Assembly (NCBI RefSeq): GCF_023094245.1
Contig: NZ_JALMEW010000003.1
Location: 62,001-126,000 of the forward strand
Direction of reading: 5' to 3'
Length of the DNA: 64,000 nucleotides
Source: Halomonas getboli
Lineage (GTDB): Bacteria; Pseudomonadota; Gammaproteobacteria; Pseudomonadales; Halomonadaceae
A model generated the notes under the pieces. It was not told where the DNA came from. It did no database searches and saw nothing but the letters and a program-made list of their open reading frames with translations. This document shows, piece after piece, positions 9,113 to 17,930 of this stretch (position 1 is the first letter of the stretch; every line of letters starts with the position of its first letter). The translations under genes were made by a program, and so were the position numbers.

Positions 9113-9250
9113 GTTGGGCTCCGCTGCACGCGCACCACCGGGCCGCGTTTCCGTGGGGACGGGGCGCGTTTCAGGAATATCGGGAAGCCGTGGCTCGGGT
9201 GTGTCGCCGCCCCGTGCCGCGCCCGCCAGCCTGGGGCATCAGGATACTGG

Positions 9251-9284
9251 GTTCGTTTGTCGAACTAAAGTGCTTTATACGAAC
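9251..9284. promoter_or_regulatory. Tandem IclR/PcaR-type operator A
   Basis: A perfect 15-bp site GTTCGTTTGTCGAAC at 9251 is followed 19 bp later (start to start) by GTGCTTTATACGAAC at 9270, whose right half is intact. It has the same two-site geometry as the other five pairs in this window. Confidence 0.7.
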
Positions 9285-9470
9285 AAGCTGGAATCGGTTT
9301 CCAGTACTGTCAATCTGCTGCAAGGTCATCTAAGACCAAGGTTGCGGTCAACTATCGTGTAACGAGAAAAGCGCCTGAAACGCTGTCATGGCGGGCCACA
9401 AGGGAGTGTCGGCCGTGATTCGGACAATTGGCTGCCGGCAAAAGCGGCTTGCCTTGACACCCGGGATGTC

Positions 9471-9504
9471 GTGCATAATGCGAACTTTGCGACGCTATGC
9501 GAAC
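9471..9504 (+). promoter_or_regulatory. Tandem PcaR-type operator B, quiC promoter-proximal
   Basis: GTGCATAATGCGAAC at 9471 and CGACGCTATGCGAAC at 9490 start 19 bp apart, both with an intact right half CGAAC. A TTGACA hexamer lies upstream at 9454 and the first site contains CATAAT, but their 14-bp gap is short for a sigma-70 promoter, so an activator may be needed. The quiC start is 87 bases downstream. Confidence 0.68.
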
Positions 9505-9590
9505 ATTTGTCAGGGCGTCTCTCGCCGCGTCGACGCGACCCCGCCGGGGATGTGGCGAGGATCTCTCGATCCGATTGTCAGGAGGTTCAG

Positions 9591-11435
9591 ATGCGTGCCA
9601 TCGCCACCGTGTGCCTGAGTGGAGATCTGCGGACCAAGCTGGAAGCCATCGCGCGCGCCGGCTTCGGCGGCGTGGAGATCTTCGAGAACGATCTGCTGTC
9701 CTTCGACGGCTCCCCCGAGGAGGTGCGCGAGCTCTGCGATTCGCTGGGGCTGTCCATCGTCGCCTTCCAGCCGTTCCGCGACTTCGAGGGCATGCCCGAG
9801 CCCCAGCGTAGCCGCAATCTGCAGCGTGCCGAGCGCAAGTTCGATCTCATGGAGCAGCTTGGCACCGATTTCCTGCTGGTGTGCAGCAACGTCTCGCCCC
9901 AGTCCGACGGTGATCTCGACCGGGTAGCCGCCGACCTGCGCGAGCTCGCCGAGCGAGCCGGACAGCGCTGCATCCGCATCGGCTTCGAGGCGCTCGCCTG
10001 GGGCCGCCATATCTCCGACTACCGGGACGCATGGGAAGTGGTGCGGCGCGCCGATCACCCCTATCTCGGCGTGGTGCTCGACAGCTTTCACATTCTCTCC
10101 CGCGGCCATGACCTCTCCACCATCGGCAAGATTCCCCGCGACAAGATCTTCTTCGTCCAGGTGGCCGATGCGCCGCTGCTCGACATGGACGTGCTGCAGT
10201 GGAGCCGCCATTTTCGCTGTTTCCCCGGCCAGGGGCGCCTGCCGCTCGAGGCCTTCATGCGCGAGCTGGCCCGCTCGGGCTACGACGGTCCGCTGTCGCT
10301 GGAGATCTTCAGCGATGCCTTCCGCGCCGCGCCTACCGAGATCACCGCCCTGGACGGCCTGCGCTCGCTGATCTGGCTCGAGAACCTGGTCGAGGATGGC
10401 CCCTGGGCGGGGCGGATTCCGCCGGCCCCGCACTACCGCGGCATCCATTTCATCGAGTTCACCCTCGACGAGGAGAGCGCCGCGCCGCTGGGCGAATTCA
10501 TCGGCGCGCTCGGCTTCCGCCACGTGGGGCGCCACCGCTCGAAGAACGTCGAGCTGTGGAAGCAGGGCGAAGTGCATCTGGTGCTCAACTTCGAGACCGA
10601 CAGCTTCGCCCATACCTTCCGCCTGCTGCATGGCACCTCGGTGTGCGCCGTGGGCTTCCGCGTGGATGACGTGGAGCAGGCGCTGGACCGGGCCCGCGCC
10701 TTCAAGGCGCCGCGCTTCCGCGGCCAGGTCGGCGAGGGCGAGATGGAGATTCCGGCCCTGCGCGGCATCGAGGGCAGCCTGGTCTACCTGGTTGACGACC
10801 AGGCGGCCGGCGACCTGCAGTGGCGCACCGACTTCGAGCTGTTCGATCAGGAGAGCCGCGACGAGGCGGGGCTGGTGCGAGTCGATCACCTCTCCTATGT
10901 GCTGCCGGCCACCCAGCTGCTGGGCTGGCAGCTGTTCCATCGCACCGTGTTCGGCTTCGCCGCCGAGGCCGAGAACGAGATCGTCGATCCGCGCGGGATG
11001 ATGGTCAGCCAGGCGGTGGTGAGCCCGGATCGCAGCATTCGCCTGCCGCTCACCGTGTCCCAGGTGCAGGAGACCCAGCCCGGGCGCTTCCTCAGCGAGT
11101 TCCGCGGCGGCGTGCAGCAGATCGCCTTCGAGAGTCGCGACATCTTCGCCACCGTCGACGAGATCCAGGCCCGTGGCCTGCCGCTGCTGAAGATTCCGGG
11201 CAACTACTACGACGACCTCGAGGCGCGCTATGACCTCGACGAGTCGCTGCTGGAGGCCATGCGGGCCCGCAATATCCTCTTCGACCGCAATGGGGACGGC
11301 GACTTCTTCCATGCCTACACCGAAACCTTCTCGGGGCGCTTCTTCTTCGAGATCGTCGAACGGCGAGGCGGCTACCAGCAGTTCGGCGAGGCCAATGCCG
11401 GCATTCGCCTGGCGGCCCAGTCGAAGAGCGGATGA
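9591..11435 (+). CDS. quiC: 3-dehydroshikimate dehydratase fused to an HPPD-like VOC domain
   Basis: A 614-residue cytosolic enzyme that dehydrates 3-dehydroshikimate to protocatechuate. The N-terminal half (about 1-280) is an AP-endonuclease-2-like TIM barrel with the metal-site stretches FEALAWGRHISDY, GVVLDSFHILS, VQVADAP and LSLEIFSD. The C-terminal half (about 290-600) is a vicinal-oxygen-chelate domain related to 4-hydroxyphenylpyruvate dioxygenase, as in QuiC1 of Pseudomonas. An AGGAGG at 9580 fixes the ATG at 9591; upstream frame extensions lack a ribosome site. It is first in an operon with aroE-like and aroQ genes and lies behind PcaR-type operators. Confidence 0.9.
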   Translation: MRAIATVCLSGDLRTKLEAIARAGFGGVEIFENDLLSFDGSPEEVRELCDSLGLSIVAFQPFRDFEGMPEPQRSRNLQRAERKFDLMEQLGTDFLLVCSNVSPQSDGDLDRVAADLRELAERAGQRCIRIGFEALAWGRHISDYRDAWEVVRRADHPYLGVVLDSFHILSRGHDLSTIGKIPRDKIFFVQVADAPLLDMDVLQWSRHFRCFPGQGRLPLEAFMRELARSGYDGPLSLEIFSDAFRAAPTEITALDGLRSLIWLENLVEDGPWAGRIPPAPHYRGIHFIEFTLDEESAAPLGEFIGALGFRHVGRHRSKNVELWKQGEVHLVLNFETDSFAHTFRLLHGTSVCAVGFRVDDVEQALDRARAFKAPRFRGQVGEGEMEIPALRGIEGSLVYLVDDQAAGDLQWRTDFELFDQESRDEAGLVRVDHLSYVLPATQLLGWQLFHRTVFGFAAEAENEIVDPRGMMVSQAVVSPDRSIRLPLTVSQVQETQPGRFLSEFRGGVQQIAFESRDIFATVDEIQARGLPLLKIPGNYYDDLEARYDLDESLLEAMRARNILFDRNGDGDFFHAYTETFSGRFFFEIVERRGGYQQFGEANAGIRLAAQSKSG

Positions 11436-11488
11436 CGTTTCATGGTCGGAGTTTTGATATCCACAGGAGCTTTCCAGGAGATAACGCC

Positions 11489-12355
11489 ATGAAACTGGGG
11501 CTGATCGGCAAGGCCATCATGAACTCCAGCTCGCCGGACCTGCATGTACGGCTGGGCGAGCTGACCGGCATTCCCGCCACCTATGATCTGTTCGATGCCA
11601 ACGAGCTACCTATCGACTCCCTGGACAGCCAGGTGCGTCGGGTGATAACCGAGGGCTATCGCGGCGTCAACGTCACCTTTCCCTGGAAGGAGGCGGCGGT
11701 GCAGCTGGCCGACGAGGCCACCGAGGGCGCGCGCATGGTCGGGGCCGCCAACACTCTGGTGTTCGAGGACGGACGCATTCTCGCCGAGAACACCGACTTC
11801 ACCGGCTTCGTCAGCGGCTTTCGCGCCACCCTCGGCGAGCGCGCCCCGGGGCGGGTGCTGCTGATCGGCACCGGCGGCGTGGGCAAGGCGGTGGCCTTCG
11901 GGCTCGGCAAGCTCGGCGCCGAGGAGGTGATCCTGCTCGACCTCGACGAGGCCAAGGCCCGGGGGCTCTGTGAGGAGCTCGGGGCCGAGGGCTTCCCGGC
12001 CTCGTGGATTCGCCCCGAGCAGCTGGCCGAGACGGTGGCGCGCTGCGACGGTCTGGTCAACTGCACGCCCATCGGTCACGAGAAGAGTCCCGGCTGTCCG
12101 CTGCCCGGGGAACTGATCGAGGCCCGTCACTGGATCTTCGATGCGGTCTACGTGCCGGCGGTCACCGAGTTCATTGCCGCCGCCCGGGCGGCCGGGGCCA
12201 GCGTGATGAGCGGCGTCAGCCTGTTCGTCTTCCAGGGCGTGGACGCCTTCAAGCGCTTTTGCGAGGATGCCGACAGGCGTGCTGCGGCCGACGAACAGGC
12301 CGCCGCACTGTTCGCCCACTACAAGCGGGAACTGCTGAAGGAGAATGACGGATGA
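11489..12355 (+). CDS. Shikimate/quinate dehydrogenase, AroE/QuiB-like
   Basis: A 288-residue NAD(P)-dependent dehydrogenase of the shikimate dehydrogenase family. The catalytic lysine sits in NVTFPWKEA near residue 69, the catalytic Asp in ENTDFTGF near residue 106, and the dinucleotide motif is [10 protein letters not shown] near residue 130. The substrate motif NSSSPDLH departs from the biosynthetic SxSPxxHN pattern. With quiC upstream and aroQ downstream, it more likely oxidises shikimate or quinate for catabolism than makes shikimate. An AGGAG ribosome site precedes the ATG at 11489. Its stop overlaps aroQ (ATGA). Confidence 0.86.
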   Translation: MKLGLIGKAIMNSSSPDLHVRLGELTGIPATYDLFDANELPIDSLDSQVRRVITEGYRGVNVTFPWKEAAVQLADEATEGARMVGAANTLVFEDGRILAENTDFTGFVSGFRATLGERAPGRVLLIGTGGVGKAVAFGLGKLGAEEVILLDLDEAKARGLCEELGAEGFPASWIRPEQLAETVARCDGLVNCTPIGHEKSPGCPLPGELIEARHWIFDAVYVPAVTEFIAAARAAGASVMSGVSLFVFQGVDAFKRFCEDADRRAAADEQAAALFAHYKRELLKENDG

Positions 12356-12792
12356 GCGTGGGCAAGGTTCTGGTGCTGCACGGCCCCAACCTCAATCTGC
12401 TGGGCACTCGCCAGCCGGAGATCTATGGCCACGAGACCCTGGCGGACATCGACGACGCCCTGCGTGCCCAGGCCGCCGATCACGGCTGGGCGATCGACTG
12501 CCGCCAGAGCAATCACGAGGGCGAGCTGATCGATGCCATCCACGCCGCTCGCCTGGACGGCACCGCGGCGATCATCATCAATCCGGCGGCCTACACGCAC
12601 ACCTCGGTGGCGATTCTCGATGCCTTGAATGCCTTCGACGGCCGGGTGATCGAGGTACACCTGTCCAATGTGCACAAGCGCGAGAGCTTCCGTCACCACT
12701 CCTACGTATCGCTGCGCGCCGACGGCGTGATAGCCGGTCTCGGCAGTCGAGGCTACCGTGCCGCCCTGGAAGCATTGATCGCGGCCGGCTAA
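12352..12792 (+). CDS. aroQ: 3-dehydroquinate dehydratase, type II
   Basis: A 146-residue dodecamer-type dehydroquinase interconverting 3-dehydroquinate and 3-dehydroshikimate. Type II hallmarks are the N-terminal [20 protein letters not shown] with the catalytic Tyr, the [13 protein letters not shown] segment, and [17 protein letters not shown] with the catalytic His. It overlaps the aroE-like gene by 4 bases and ends at a strong terminator. The cluster context suggests a catabolic copy feeding dehydroquinate toward protocatechuate. Confidence 0.93.
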   Translation: MSVGKVLVLHGPNLNLLGTRQPEIYGHETLADIDDALRAQAADHGWAIDCRQSNHEGELIDAIHAARLDGTAAIIINPAAYTHTSVAILDALNAFDGRVIEVHLSNVHKRESFRHHSYVSLRADGVIAGLGSRGYRAALEALIAAG

Positions 12793-12811
12793 GCGCCACT
12801 CTCTGTCCTGG

Positions 12812-12838
12812 GGCCCGCCATGATGCGGGCCTTTTTTT
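12812..12838 (+). terminator. Rho-independent terminator after aroQ
   Basis: The stem GGCCCGC/GCGGGCC with a 6-base loop is followed at once by seven T residues. It ends the quiC-aroE-aroQ unit. Confidence 0.9.
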
Positions 12839-13108
12839 GGAATGTCGTTGCATTTTTCGTCGTTCATGGCCGGTGTCGTCGATCCGGCGCTTGTGACGAA
12901 CAAGCGCCAGAATACTGCCACGTAGCGGCTTCTAGGCGGATGGAGGAAGAGAGGCTTCAACCTTGGTCGTAATCCGCTGGCACCTCGTTGACACCCCGGC
13001 GGGGGGATTCTAGTGTTCGTCTCGTGCACTTAAGTTCGTTAGGCGAACTGAAAGCCTCCGGTCGGTGTTGGAACCAGAGACACAAACCATAATTAAGGGA
13101 GATCTCCC
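12839..13108. promoter_or_regulatory. Promoter region of the TRAP operon with tandem PcaR-type operator C
   Basis: GTTCGTCTCGTGCAC at 13015 and the perfect palindromic site GTTCGTTAGGCGAAC at 13034 start 19 bp apart, about 60 bases before the dctP-type gene. Nothing else is recognised upstream to 12839. A 12-bp palindrome GGGAGATCTCCC (13097-13108) contains the ribosome site and touches the ATG. Confidence 0.7.
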
Positions 13109-14131
13109 ATGAACGTCAGAGCCGCCAAGTTAGCCTTTGTCGGTACCGCCCTCGCCGTCGGCGTGGCCTCGGTCGCCGAGGCGCAGCCGCAGACGATTCG
13201 TTTCGGCCACGTGGATCCGGATAACTGGCAGAATTCCAAGAAGGGAGCCGCCGCCCGGATCTTCAAGAACATCGTCGAGTCCGAGACCGACCTGTCGGTG
13301 GAGCTGTTCCCGGCCGGATCGCTGGGGGACGAGGACGAGATGATCCAGCAGGCCATCGACGGCATGACGCCGGTGGTGATGGTGTCCGGCGCCATGTCCA
13401 AGGTCTGCCCGGCCGCCGGCGTGCTGGACATCCCCTACATGTTCGAGTCCCCGGTGGTCGCCTGGGACGTGCTCGACGGTGAATTCGGCGACGCCCTGGC
13501 CCAGCACTGCCTGGAGCAGACCGGCCTGCGTACCCTGGGCTACGGTGAAACCGGGTTCCGTCACTTTACCAACAGCGACCACGAGATCCGTACGCCAGCG
13601 GACATGGAAGGCCTCAAGTTCCGCGTTCAGGATATTCCGCTTTACGTGGAGATGGTCGAAGGCCTGGGCGCCGAGCCCACGCCGATCGCCTGGTCCGAGC
13701 TTCCCACGGCGCTCTCCACCGGGGTAGTCGATGGCCAGGAGAACCCGGTGGGTACCATCTACAACAACAATCTGCATGAACTGCAGGACTACATGACCCT
13801 GGACGGCCACGTATACGGGACCGACTTCCTGCTGATCAACGAGCAGTTCTTCAGCATGCTGTCCGAGCAGGATCAGCACGTGCTCGAACGTGCCGGTGAA
13901 ATCGCCGGCAACATGGGGCGGTCCATCCAGCAGTTCACCACGGCCGAAGGTCTGAAGGCCGTCAAGGAGGCGGGCATGCAGGTCTATCGCCCGACGCCCG
14001 AGGAGCTGGCACAGTTCCGCGAGCAGGCACAGCCGCCGGTCATCAAATGGCTGCGTGAGGACCTGGGTGACGACGCCGAGTGGATCGATCGCCTCCAGCA
14101 GGCTGTGGCCGACGCTACCGCCGACGAATAA
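13109..14131 (+). CDS. TRAP transporter substrate-binding protein (DctP family)
   Basis: A 340-residue periplasmic solute-binding protein. The signal peptide (1-25) ends at VAEAQ. Family features are RFGHVDP at the start of the mature protein, AARIFKNIVESETD, and DGQENPVGTIYNN near residue 212. It delivers an organic acid to the membrane subunits encoded next. Position right after the quinate/shikimate genes and a shared operator type suggest quinate, shikimate or dehydroshikimate as ligand; that is inference. It is first of a three-gene operon. Confidence 0.9.
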   Translation: MNVRAAKLAFVGTALAVGVASVAEAQPQTIRFGHVDPDNWQNSKKGAAARIFKNIVESETDLSVELFPAGSLGDEDEMIQQAIDGMTPVVMVSGAMSKVCPAAGVLDIPYMFESPVVAWDVLDGEFGDALAQHCLEQTGLRTLGYGETGFRHFTNSDHEIRTPADMEGLKFRVQDIPLYVEMVEGLGAEPTPIAWSELPTALSTGVVDGQENPVGTIYNNNLHELQDYMTLDGHVYGTDFLLINEQFFSMLSEQDQHVLERAGEIAGNMGRSIQQFTTAEGLKAVKEAGMQVYRPTPEELAQFREQAQPPVIKWLREDLGDDAEWIDRLQQAVADATADE

Positions 14132-14194
14132 GCCTCACCGCCGTGCCGGGTAACCGGCACGGCGACCCTCCGCTTCGCATGGGACGAAACGCTC

Positions 14195-14749
14195 ATGGTT
14201 ACCCTCTTTCGCCTGACACGACGCATTGCCGCGGGAGTCTTCGCCTTCGGCGCCGGCCTGTCGATGGCGCTGATCTTTCTGATCGTGTTCGGCAACGCCT
14301 TCACGCGCTACGTGTTCGGCAGTTCCCTGGCCTGGGGCGATCAGGTGCCGGTCTTCCTCGGCATCTACGGCGTGATGTTCGGTCTGGCGCTGGCCTACTT
14401 GCAGGATCGCCACGTGCGCTTCGGCCTGGTCGTGGACTTCCTTCCCCCGCGGCCGCGCGAGGCGCTGTTCGTGGTCGTCGACCTCGCGGTCGTTGCGATC
14501 GGAGCCCTGCTGGCCTGGTCGGGCTACCTGTTCATGGCCAGCCGCGGTGGCATGCGTATCTCAGGGCTCAGCGGCACGGTGCGCAGCCTCAGGGAGGCCA
14601 CCGGCATGGAGTGGGTCGCCTCGCTCGGCACCCTGGCGCCTTACCAGTTTGCGCTGTGCCTGGGGGGCGTGCTGCTTGCCGTCGCTGCGCTGATCAAGCT
14701 CGTCGAGCGCCTGTCGGCGCTGTGCTCCCCGTCATCCGAGGTGTCCTGA
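14195..14749 (+). CDS. TRAP transporter small membrane subunit (DctQ family)
   Basis: A 184-residue inner-membrane protein with four hydrophobic helices. The DctQ-like motif is NAFTRYVFGSSLAWGDQVPVF (about residues 33-53), followed by GLALAYLQDRHVRF. It forms the scaffold of the sodium-coupled TRAP transporter with the large subunit encoded one base downstream. The 63-base gap after the binding-protein gene is usual and shows no terminator. Confidence 0.88.
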   Translation: MVTLFRLTRRIAAGVFAFGAGLSMALIFLIVFGNAFTRYVFGSSLAWGDQVPVFLGIYGVMFGLALAYLQDRHVRFGLVVDFLPPRPREALFVVVDLAVVAIGALLAWSGYLFMASRGGMRISGLSGTVRSLREATGMEWVASLGTLAPYQFALCLGGVLLAVAALIKLVERLSALCSPSSEVS

Positions 14750-14750
14750 C

Positions 14751-16025
14751 ATGGTCTACGTCATCCTGCTGGTCGGCCTCGCCATCGGCGTGCCGGTCGC
14801 CTTTGCCATCGTGGCCGCGCTGCTGTATTTCATGGCCAACGCCGGCTTCCCTTACCAGATATCCACCGTGGCCACCGAGATGTTCTCGGGCCTGAACTCT
14901 TTCGCCCTGCTGGCGATACCGCTGTTCGTGCTGGCCGGCGAGCTGATGAACGAGAGCGGCATCACGGTGCGTATCATCGCCTTCTCCAAGGTGCTGATCG
15001 GACGCGTCAGGGGCGGTCTGGCTCATGTCAACATCTGGGCCTCGGTGATCTTCGCCGGACTGTCCGGCTCCGCGGTGGCCGATACCTCGGCGCTGGGCAG
15101 AGTGTTCATCCCCGAGATGGAGAAGGAAGGCTATCCGCGCGACTTTGCCGCGGCGCTGACCGCCGCCTCTTCGGTGATCGGGCCAATCATTCCGCCGAGC
15201 ATTCCGGTGATCATCTACGCGCTGATCGTCTCCGGAGTCTCGGTACCGTCGTTGTTCCTGGCGGGGATCGTGCCCGGGGTGCTGCTGGCGGTCTTCCTGT
15301 CCGGCTACGTGATGCTGTTCGCCGGCAAGTACGAGAAGCGCCGCGACGTCGATATGCCCAAGGAAGAGAAGCGTTCCATCCTGATCGACGGCATCATCCC
15401 GCTGCTGATGCCGGTGTTCGTGGTCGGCGCGATCCTGCTGGGCATCGTCACGCCCACCGAGGCTGCGGCCTTCGCCGTCGCCTATGCGCTGTTCGTCGGC
15501 ACGGTGCTGTTCCGCAAGCTGAGCTGGCGCGATCTGCCGGGAATCTTCTCGCGTACCATGGTCGACAGCGCGGTGATCATGATCATCATCGCCGCCGTCG
15601 GAGCGGCCAACTGGCTGCTGACCTACAATCGCGTGCCGAATCTGCTCACTGAGTTCACGCTGTCCTACATCTCGACGCAGTGGACCTTCCTGCTGGCGGT
15701 GATCGTGCTGTTTCTGCTGGTGGGACTGTTCCTCGAAGGCATCGCCGCCATGCTGGTGCTTGTGCCGATCCTGCATCCCATCGCAGTGAGCCTGGGGGTG
15801 GATCCGGTCCACTTTGGCATCATCGTGATCTTCAACCTGATGATCGGCCTGATCACGCCGCCCATGGGGCTGTGCCTGTTCGTTGCCGATTCGGTGGCCG
15901 AAGTGGGGCTGGGGCGGCTGTCGAGGCGGATTCTGCCGCTATTCCTGGTAGAGCTGCTGGTGCTCTTCATCATTACTTTCGTGCCGGTCACCGTCACAGG
16001 GCTTCCGGCCCTGTTAGGTTACTGA
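14751..16025 (+). CDS. TRAP transporter large membrane subunit (DctM family)
   Basis: A 424-residue permease with about 12 hydrophobic segments. DctM signatures are LNSFALLAIPLFVLAGELMN near residue 45, FAGLSGSAVADTSALG, ASSVIGPIIPPSIPVI, and a repeat of the reentrant loop at NLMIGLITPPMGLCLFV. It completes the TRAP system for uptake of an organic acid by sodium symport. A strong terminator follows the stop. Confidence 0.92.
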   Translation: MVYVILLVGLAIGVPVAFAIVAALLYFMANAGFPYQISTVATEMFSGLNSFALLAIPLFVLAGELMNESGITVRIIAFSKVLIGRVRGGLAHVNIWASVIFAGLSGSAVADTSALGRVFIPEMEKEGYPRDFAAALTAASSVIGPIIPPSIPVIIYALIVSGVSVPSLFLAGIVPGVLLAVFLSGYVMLFAGKYEKRRDVDMPKEEKRSILIDGIIPLLMPVFVVGAILLGIVTPTEAAAFAVAYALFVGTVLFRKLSWRDLPGIFSRTMVDSAVIMIIIAAVGAANWLLTYNRVPNLLTEFTLSYISTQWTFLLAVIVLFLLVGLFLEGIAAMLVLVPILHPIAVSLGVDPVHFGIIVIFNLMIGLITPPMGLCLFVADSVAEVGLGRLSRRILPLFLVELLVLFIITFVPVTVTGLPALLGY

Positions 16026-16049
16026 CCCGGTCGACGAGCCGGTCTCCCC

Positions 16050-16083
16050 GCGGCGGGCGCTCGAGAGGGCGCCCGCCGCTTTT
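16050..16083 (+). terminator. Strong terminator between the TRAP operon and the convergent AEC gene
   Basis: The 11-bp GC stem GCGGCGGGCGC/GCGCCCGCCGC (16050-16060 and 16069-16079) with an 8-base loop runs into TTTTGTT. It can serve transcripts from the left; the convergent AEC gene ends 29 bases further on. Confidence 0.88.
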
Positions 16084-16111
16084 GTTGTCACCGGTGGCGC
16101 GAATGCTGGGG

Positions 16112-17065
16112 TCAGGACACGGCGAAGAGATCGATATGCTGGATCAGCCACAGCACCAGACTGATGGTCACAAAGGAGGCCAGGGTACTGACCATCAGGG
16201 TCGCGGCGGCGATGTCGTCCAGCCCGAAGCGCTGGCCGAGCAGCGGGTAGACGCTGACCATCGGCGCGCTGGCGAACAGCAGCGCGCCGGCGATCCTCAA
16301 GGGATCGATGCCGGGCAGCAGCAGAAAGGCGCCGAGCACCAGCAGCGGATGCAGCACCAGCTTGCCGATGGCGATCTGGCTCATGTCCAGCGCCATGCCG
16401 TGGGGCCGTAGGCCATACAGCGAGCCGCCGATCACGAACAGGGCGGCGGGCCCCGAGGCTCCGGCCAGCATGTCGATGACCTTGGCCAGTGGCGTGGGCA
16501 GGGGCTGGCCGCTGGCCGACAGCAACACGCCGATCGCGAGCCCGATGAGGATCGGATTGCGCACCAGGCGCATGACGGTCTGACGCAGGGTGTCACGCAG
16601 GCCGTTGCCGGCCTGACGGCCCAGCTCGGCGAGTATCAGCGCCAGGGGAATGATCAGCAGGTTCTCGATCATCATGTTCAGGGCTAGCAGCACCGCCGCC
16701 GGCGGCCCCAGCGCCATGGCGACCACCGGATAGCCGATGAAGCCGCTGTTGGAGACCGACATGCCGAGTGCCTGGATGGCCCCTTCGGACAGCGGCTTGC
16801 GCTCGATCCTCAGGGTCAGCCCCAGCCCAAGGGCGAATGCTGCCAGTGAGCCCGCACCGTAGGCCAGCAGATAGTCGGGATCGAAGACCTCGCCAAGCGG
16901 GTTCTCGGTCAGGGCGCGGATCACCAGCGCCGGCAGCGCGAAGTACAGGACGAAGGTGCCGATCCCCTGCAGCGCCTGCTGATCCAGCAGCCGCCCGGCT
17001 CGGGCCAGGTAGCCGAGGCCGATGATCAGGAAGATCGGCGTCGTGATGGCGAGAATGTCGAGCAC
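16112..17065 (-). CDS. AEC-family transporter (auxin efflux carrier type)
   Basis: A 317-residue membrane protein with about ten helices in two repeats, typical of AEC carriers that move small carboxylates or aromatic acids. Recognisable parts are the N-terminal ITTPIFLIIGLGYLARAGRLL, the FVLYFALPALVIRAL helix, and SVSNSGFIGYPVVAMALG. It lies 34 bases downstream of an IclR-family regulator on the same strand, so the two probably form one unit. Its substrate is unknown; an aromatic or malonate-like acid is only a guess. Confidence 0.82.
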   Translation of the reverse strand: MLDILAITTPIFLIIGLGYLARAGRLLDQQALQGIGTFVLYFALPALVIRALTENPLGEVFDPDYLLAYGAGSLAAFALGLGLTLRIERKPLSEGAIQALGMSVSNSGFIGYPVVAMALGPPAAVLLALNMMIENLLIIPLALILAELGRQAGNGLRDTLRQTVMRLVRNPILIGLAIGVLLSASGQPLPTPLAKVIDMLAGASGPAALFVIGGSLYGLRPHGMALDMSQIAIGKLVLHPLLVLGAFLLLPGIDPLRIAGALLFASAPMVSVYPLLGQRFGLDDIAAATLMVSTLASFVTISLVLWLIQHIDLFAVS

Positions 17066-17099
17066 GGAAGCCTCCTTGCTGTCGTGCCGGGTGACGGGA

Positions 17100-17879
17100 T
17101 CAGGTGAAGAGTCGCGAGGACAGCCAGGCCTGGGCCAGCTCTTCGGCGGCCTGGCGCAGGCTGGGCGCCAGGCGATGCATGCGTGGCTCGTCGAGGCGCA
17201 CGCTGGGCCCGGCGACGCTGAGGGTGCCGAGCACCTGCCCGTTCAGCGGGTGGAGTACTGCCACCGCGAGTGCCGCTGTGCCGACGCCCGCATGCTCCAC
17301 CTGCCAGCTGTAGCCATGGGTACGGGTCCGGTTCAGGTAGTCGAGAATCTCGTCATCGGAGCGGGGCGCCTGGGGGCCGTAGTCGTCCGCCGGGCCGGTG
17401 TCCTGTGCCTCGACCAGGGCGAGCGCCTCCTGGTTGCTGAGCCGCGCCAGCCAGGCGTGGCCAGAGGCGGTGCAGAACAGCGGCGCCTCGCGCCCCATGT
17501 CGGGATCGTAGCGCAGTCCGGAGCGGGCCCCCTGGGCCTTGGCGATCCAGATCTGGCGCTGGTTCTCGATGATCCCCAGGCGCACCAGCTCACCCGATTC
17601 CTCGGCCAGCCGGTCGAGGATCGGCTGGACGATGTCGGGCGCACCGCTGCTGGCCAGGAAGCGGCTGCCCAGGGCCACCAGGCGGGTGGTCAGCTGGTAG
17701 TGGGCGCTGAGTGGCTCCTGGCGCACGTAGCCCAGGCGAATCAATTCCTGGCAGATGCGATGAGCGGCGCTCTTGGGAATCTCCAGCCGTTGGGCGAGCG
17801 TCTGCAGGGGAAGGCCGCGGGCATCGGCAGAGAGGGCGTCCAGTATGCCCATTGTGCGCTCGATCAAGCTTGAAGCCAT
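17100..17879 (-). CDS. IclR-family transcriptional regulator (second one)
   Basis: A 259-residue regulator. The N-terminal winged helix (1-65; LPLQTLAQRLEIPKSAAHRI) precedes an IclR effector domain (about 80-255) ending in VLGTLSVAGPSVRL. It is distinct from the adjacent PcaR-like protein. It sits 51 bases downstream of pcaR and 34 bases upstream of the AEC transporter on the same strand, so it likely controls that carrier, perhaps with the tandem operators found nearby. Confidence 0.86.
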   Translation of the reverse strand: MASSLIERTMGILDALSADARGLPLQTLAQRLEIPKSAAHRICQELIRLGYVRQEPLSAHYQLTTRLVALGSRFLASSGAPDIVQPILDRLAEESGELVRLGIIENQRQIWIAKAQGARSGLRYDPDMGREAPLFCTASGHAWLARLSNQEALALVEAQDTGPADDYGPQAPRSDDEILDYLNRTRTHGYSWQVEHAGVGTAALAVAVLHPLNGQVLGTLSVAGPSVRLDEPRMHRLAPSLRQAAEELAQAWLSSRLFT

Positions 17880-17930
17880 GAGGTTCCTCTGGATGGGGAC
17901 GCCGTGGGTCGTCCCGATCTGGTGTGACGG

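Larger units (their letters stand above)
9113..9590. other. Long regulatory intergenic region
   Basis: A 478-base gap without a supportable gene. It contains two PcaR-type tandem operators about 220 bases apart (9251-9284 and 9471-9504), a TTGACA box at 9454-9459, and a small dyad CTGGAA-N5-TTCCAG at 9288-9304. The space between the operators shows nothing recognisable. Confidence 0.6.

Noticed and set aside
9454-9479. Standard sigma-70 promoter for quiC (TTGACA and CATAAT)
   Set aside because: The boxes are only 14 bp apart, too close for a normal promoter, so it is reported only as a possible activator-dependent element.
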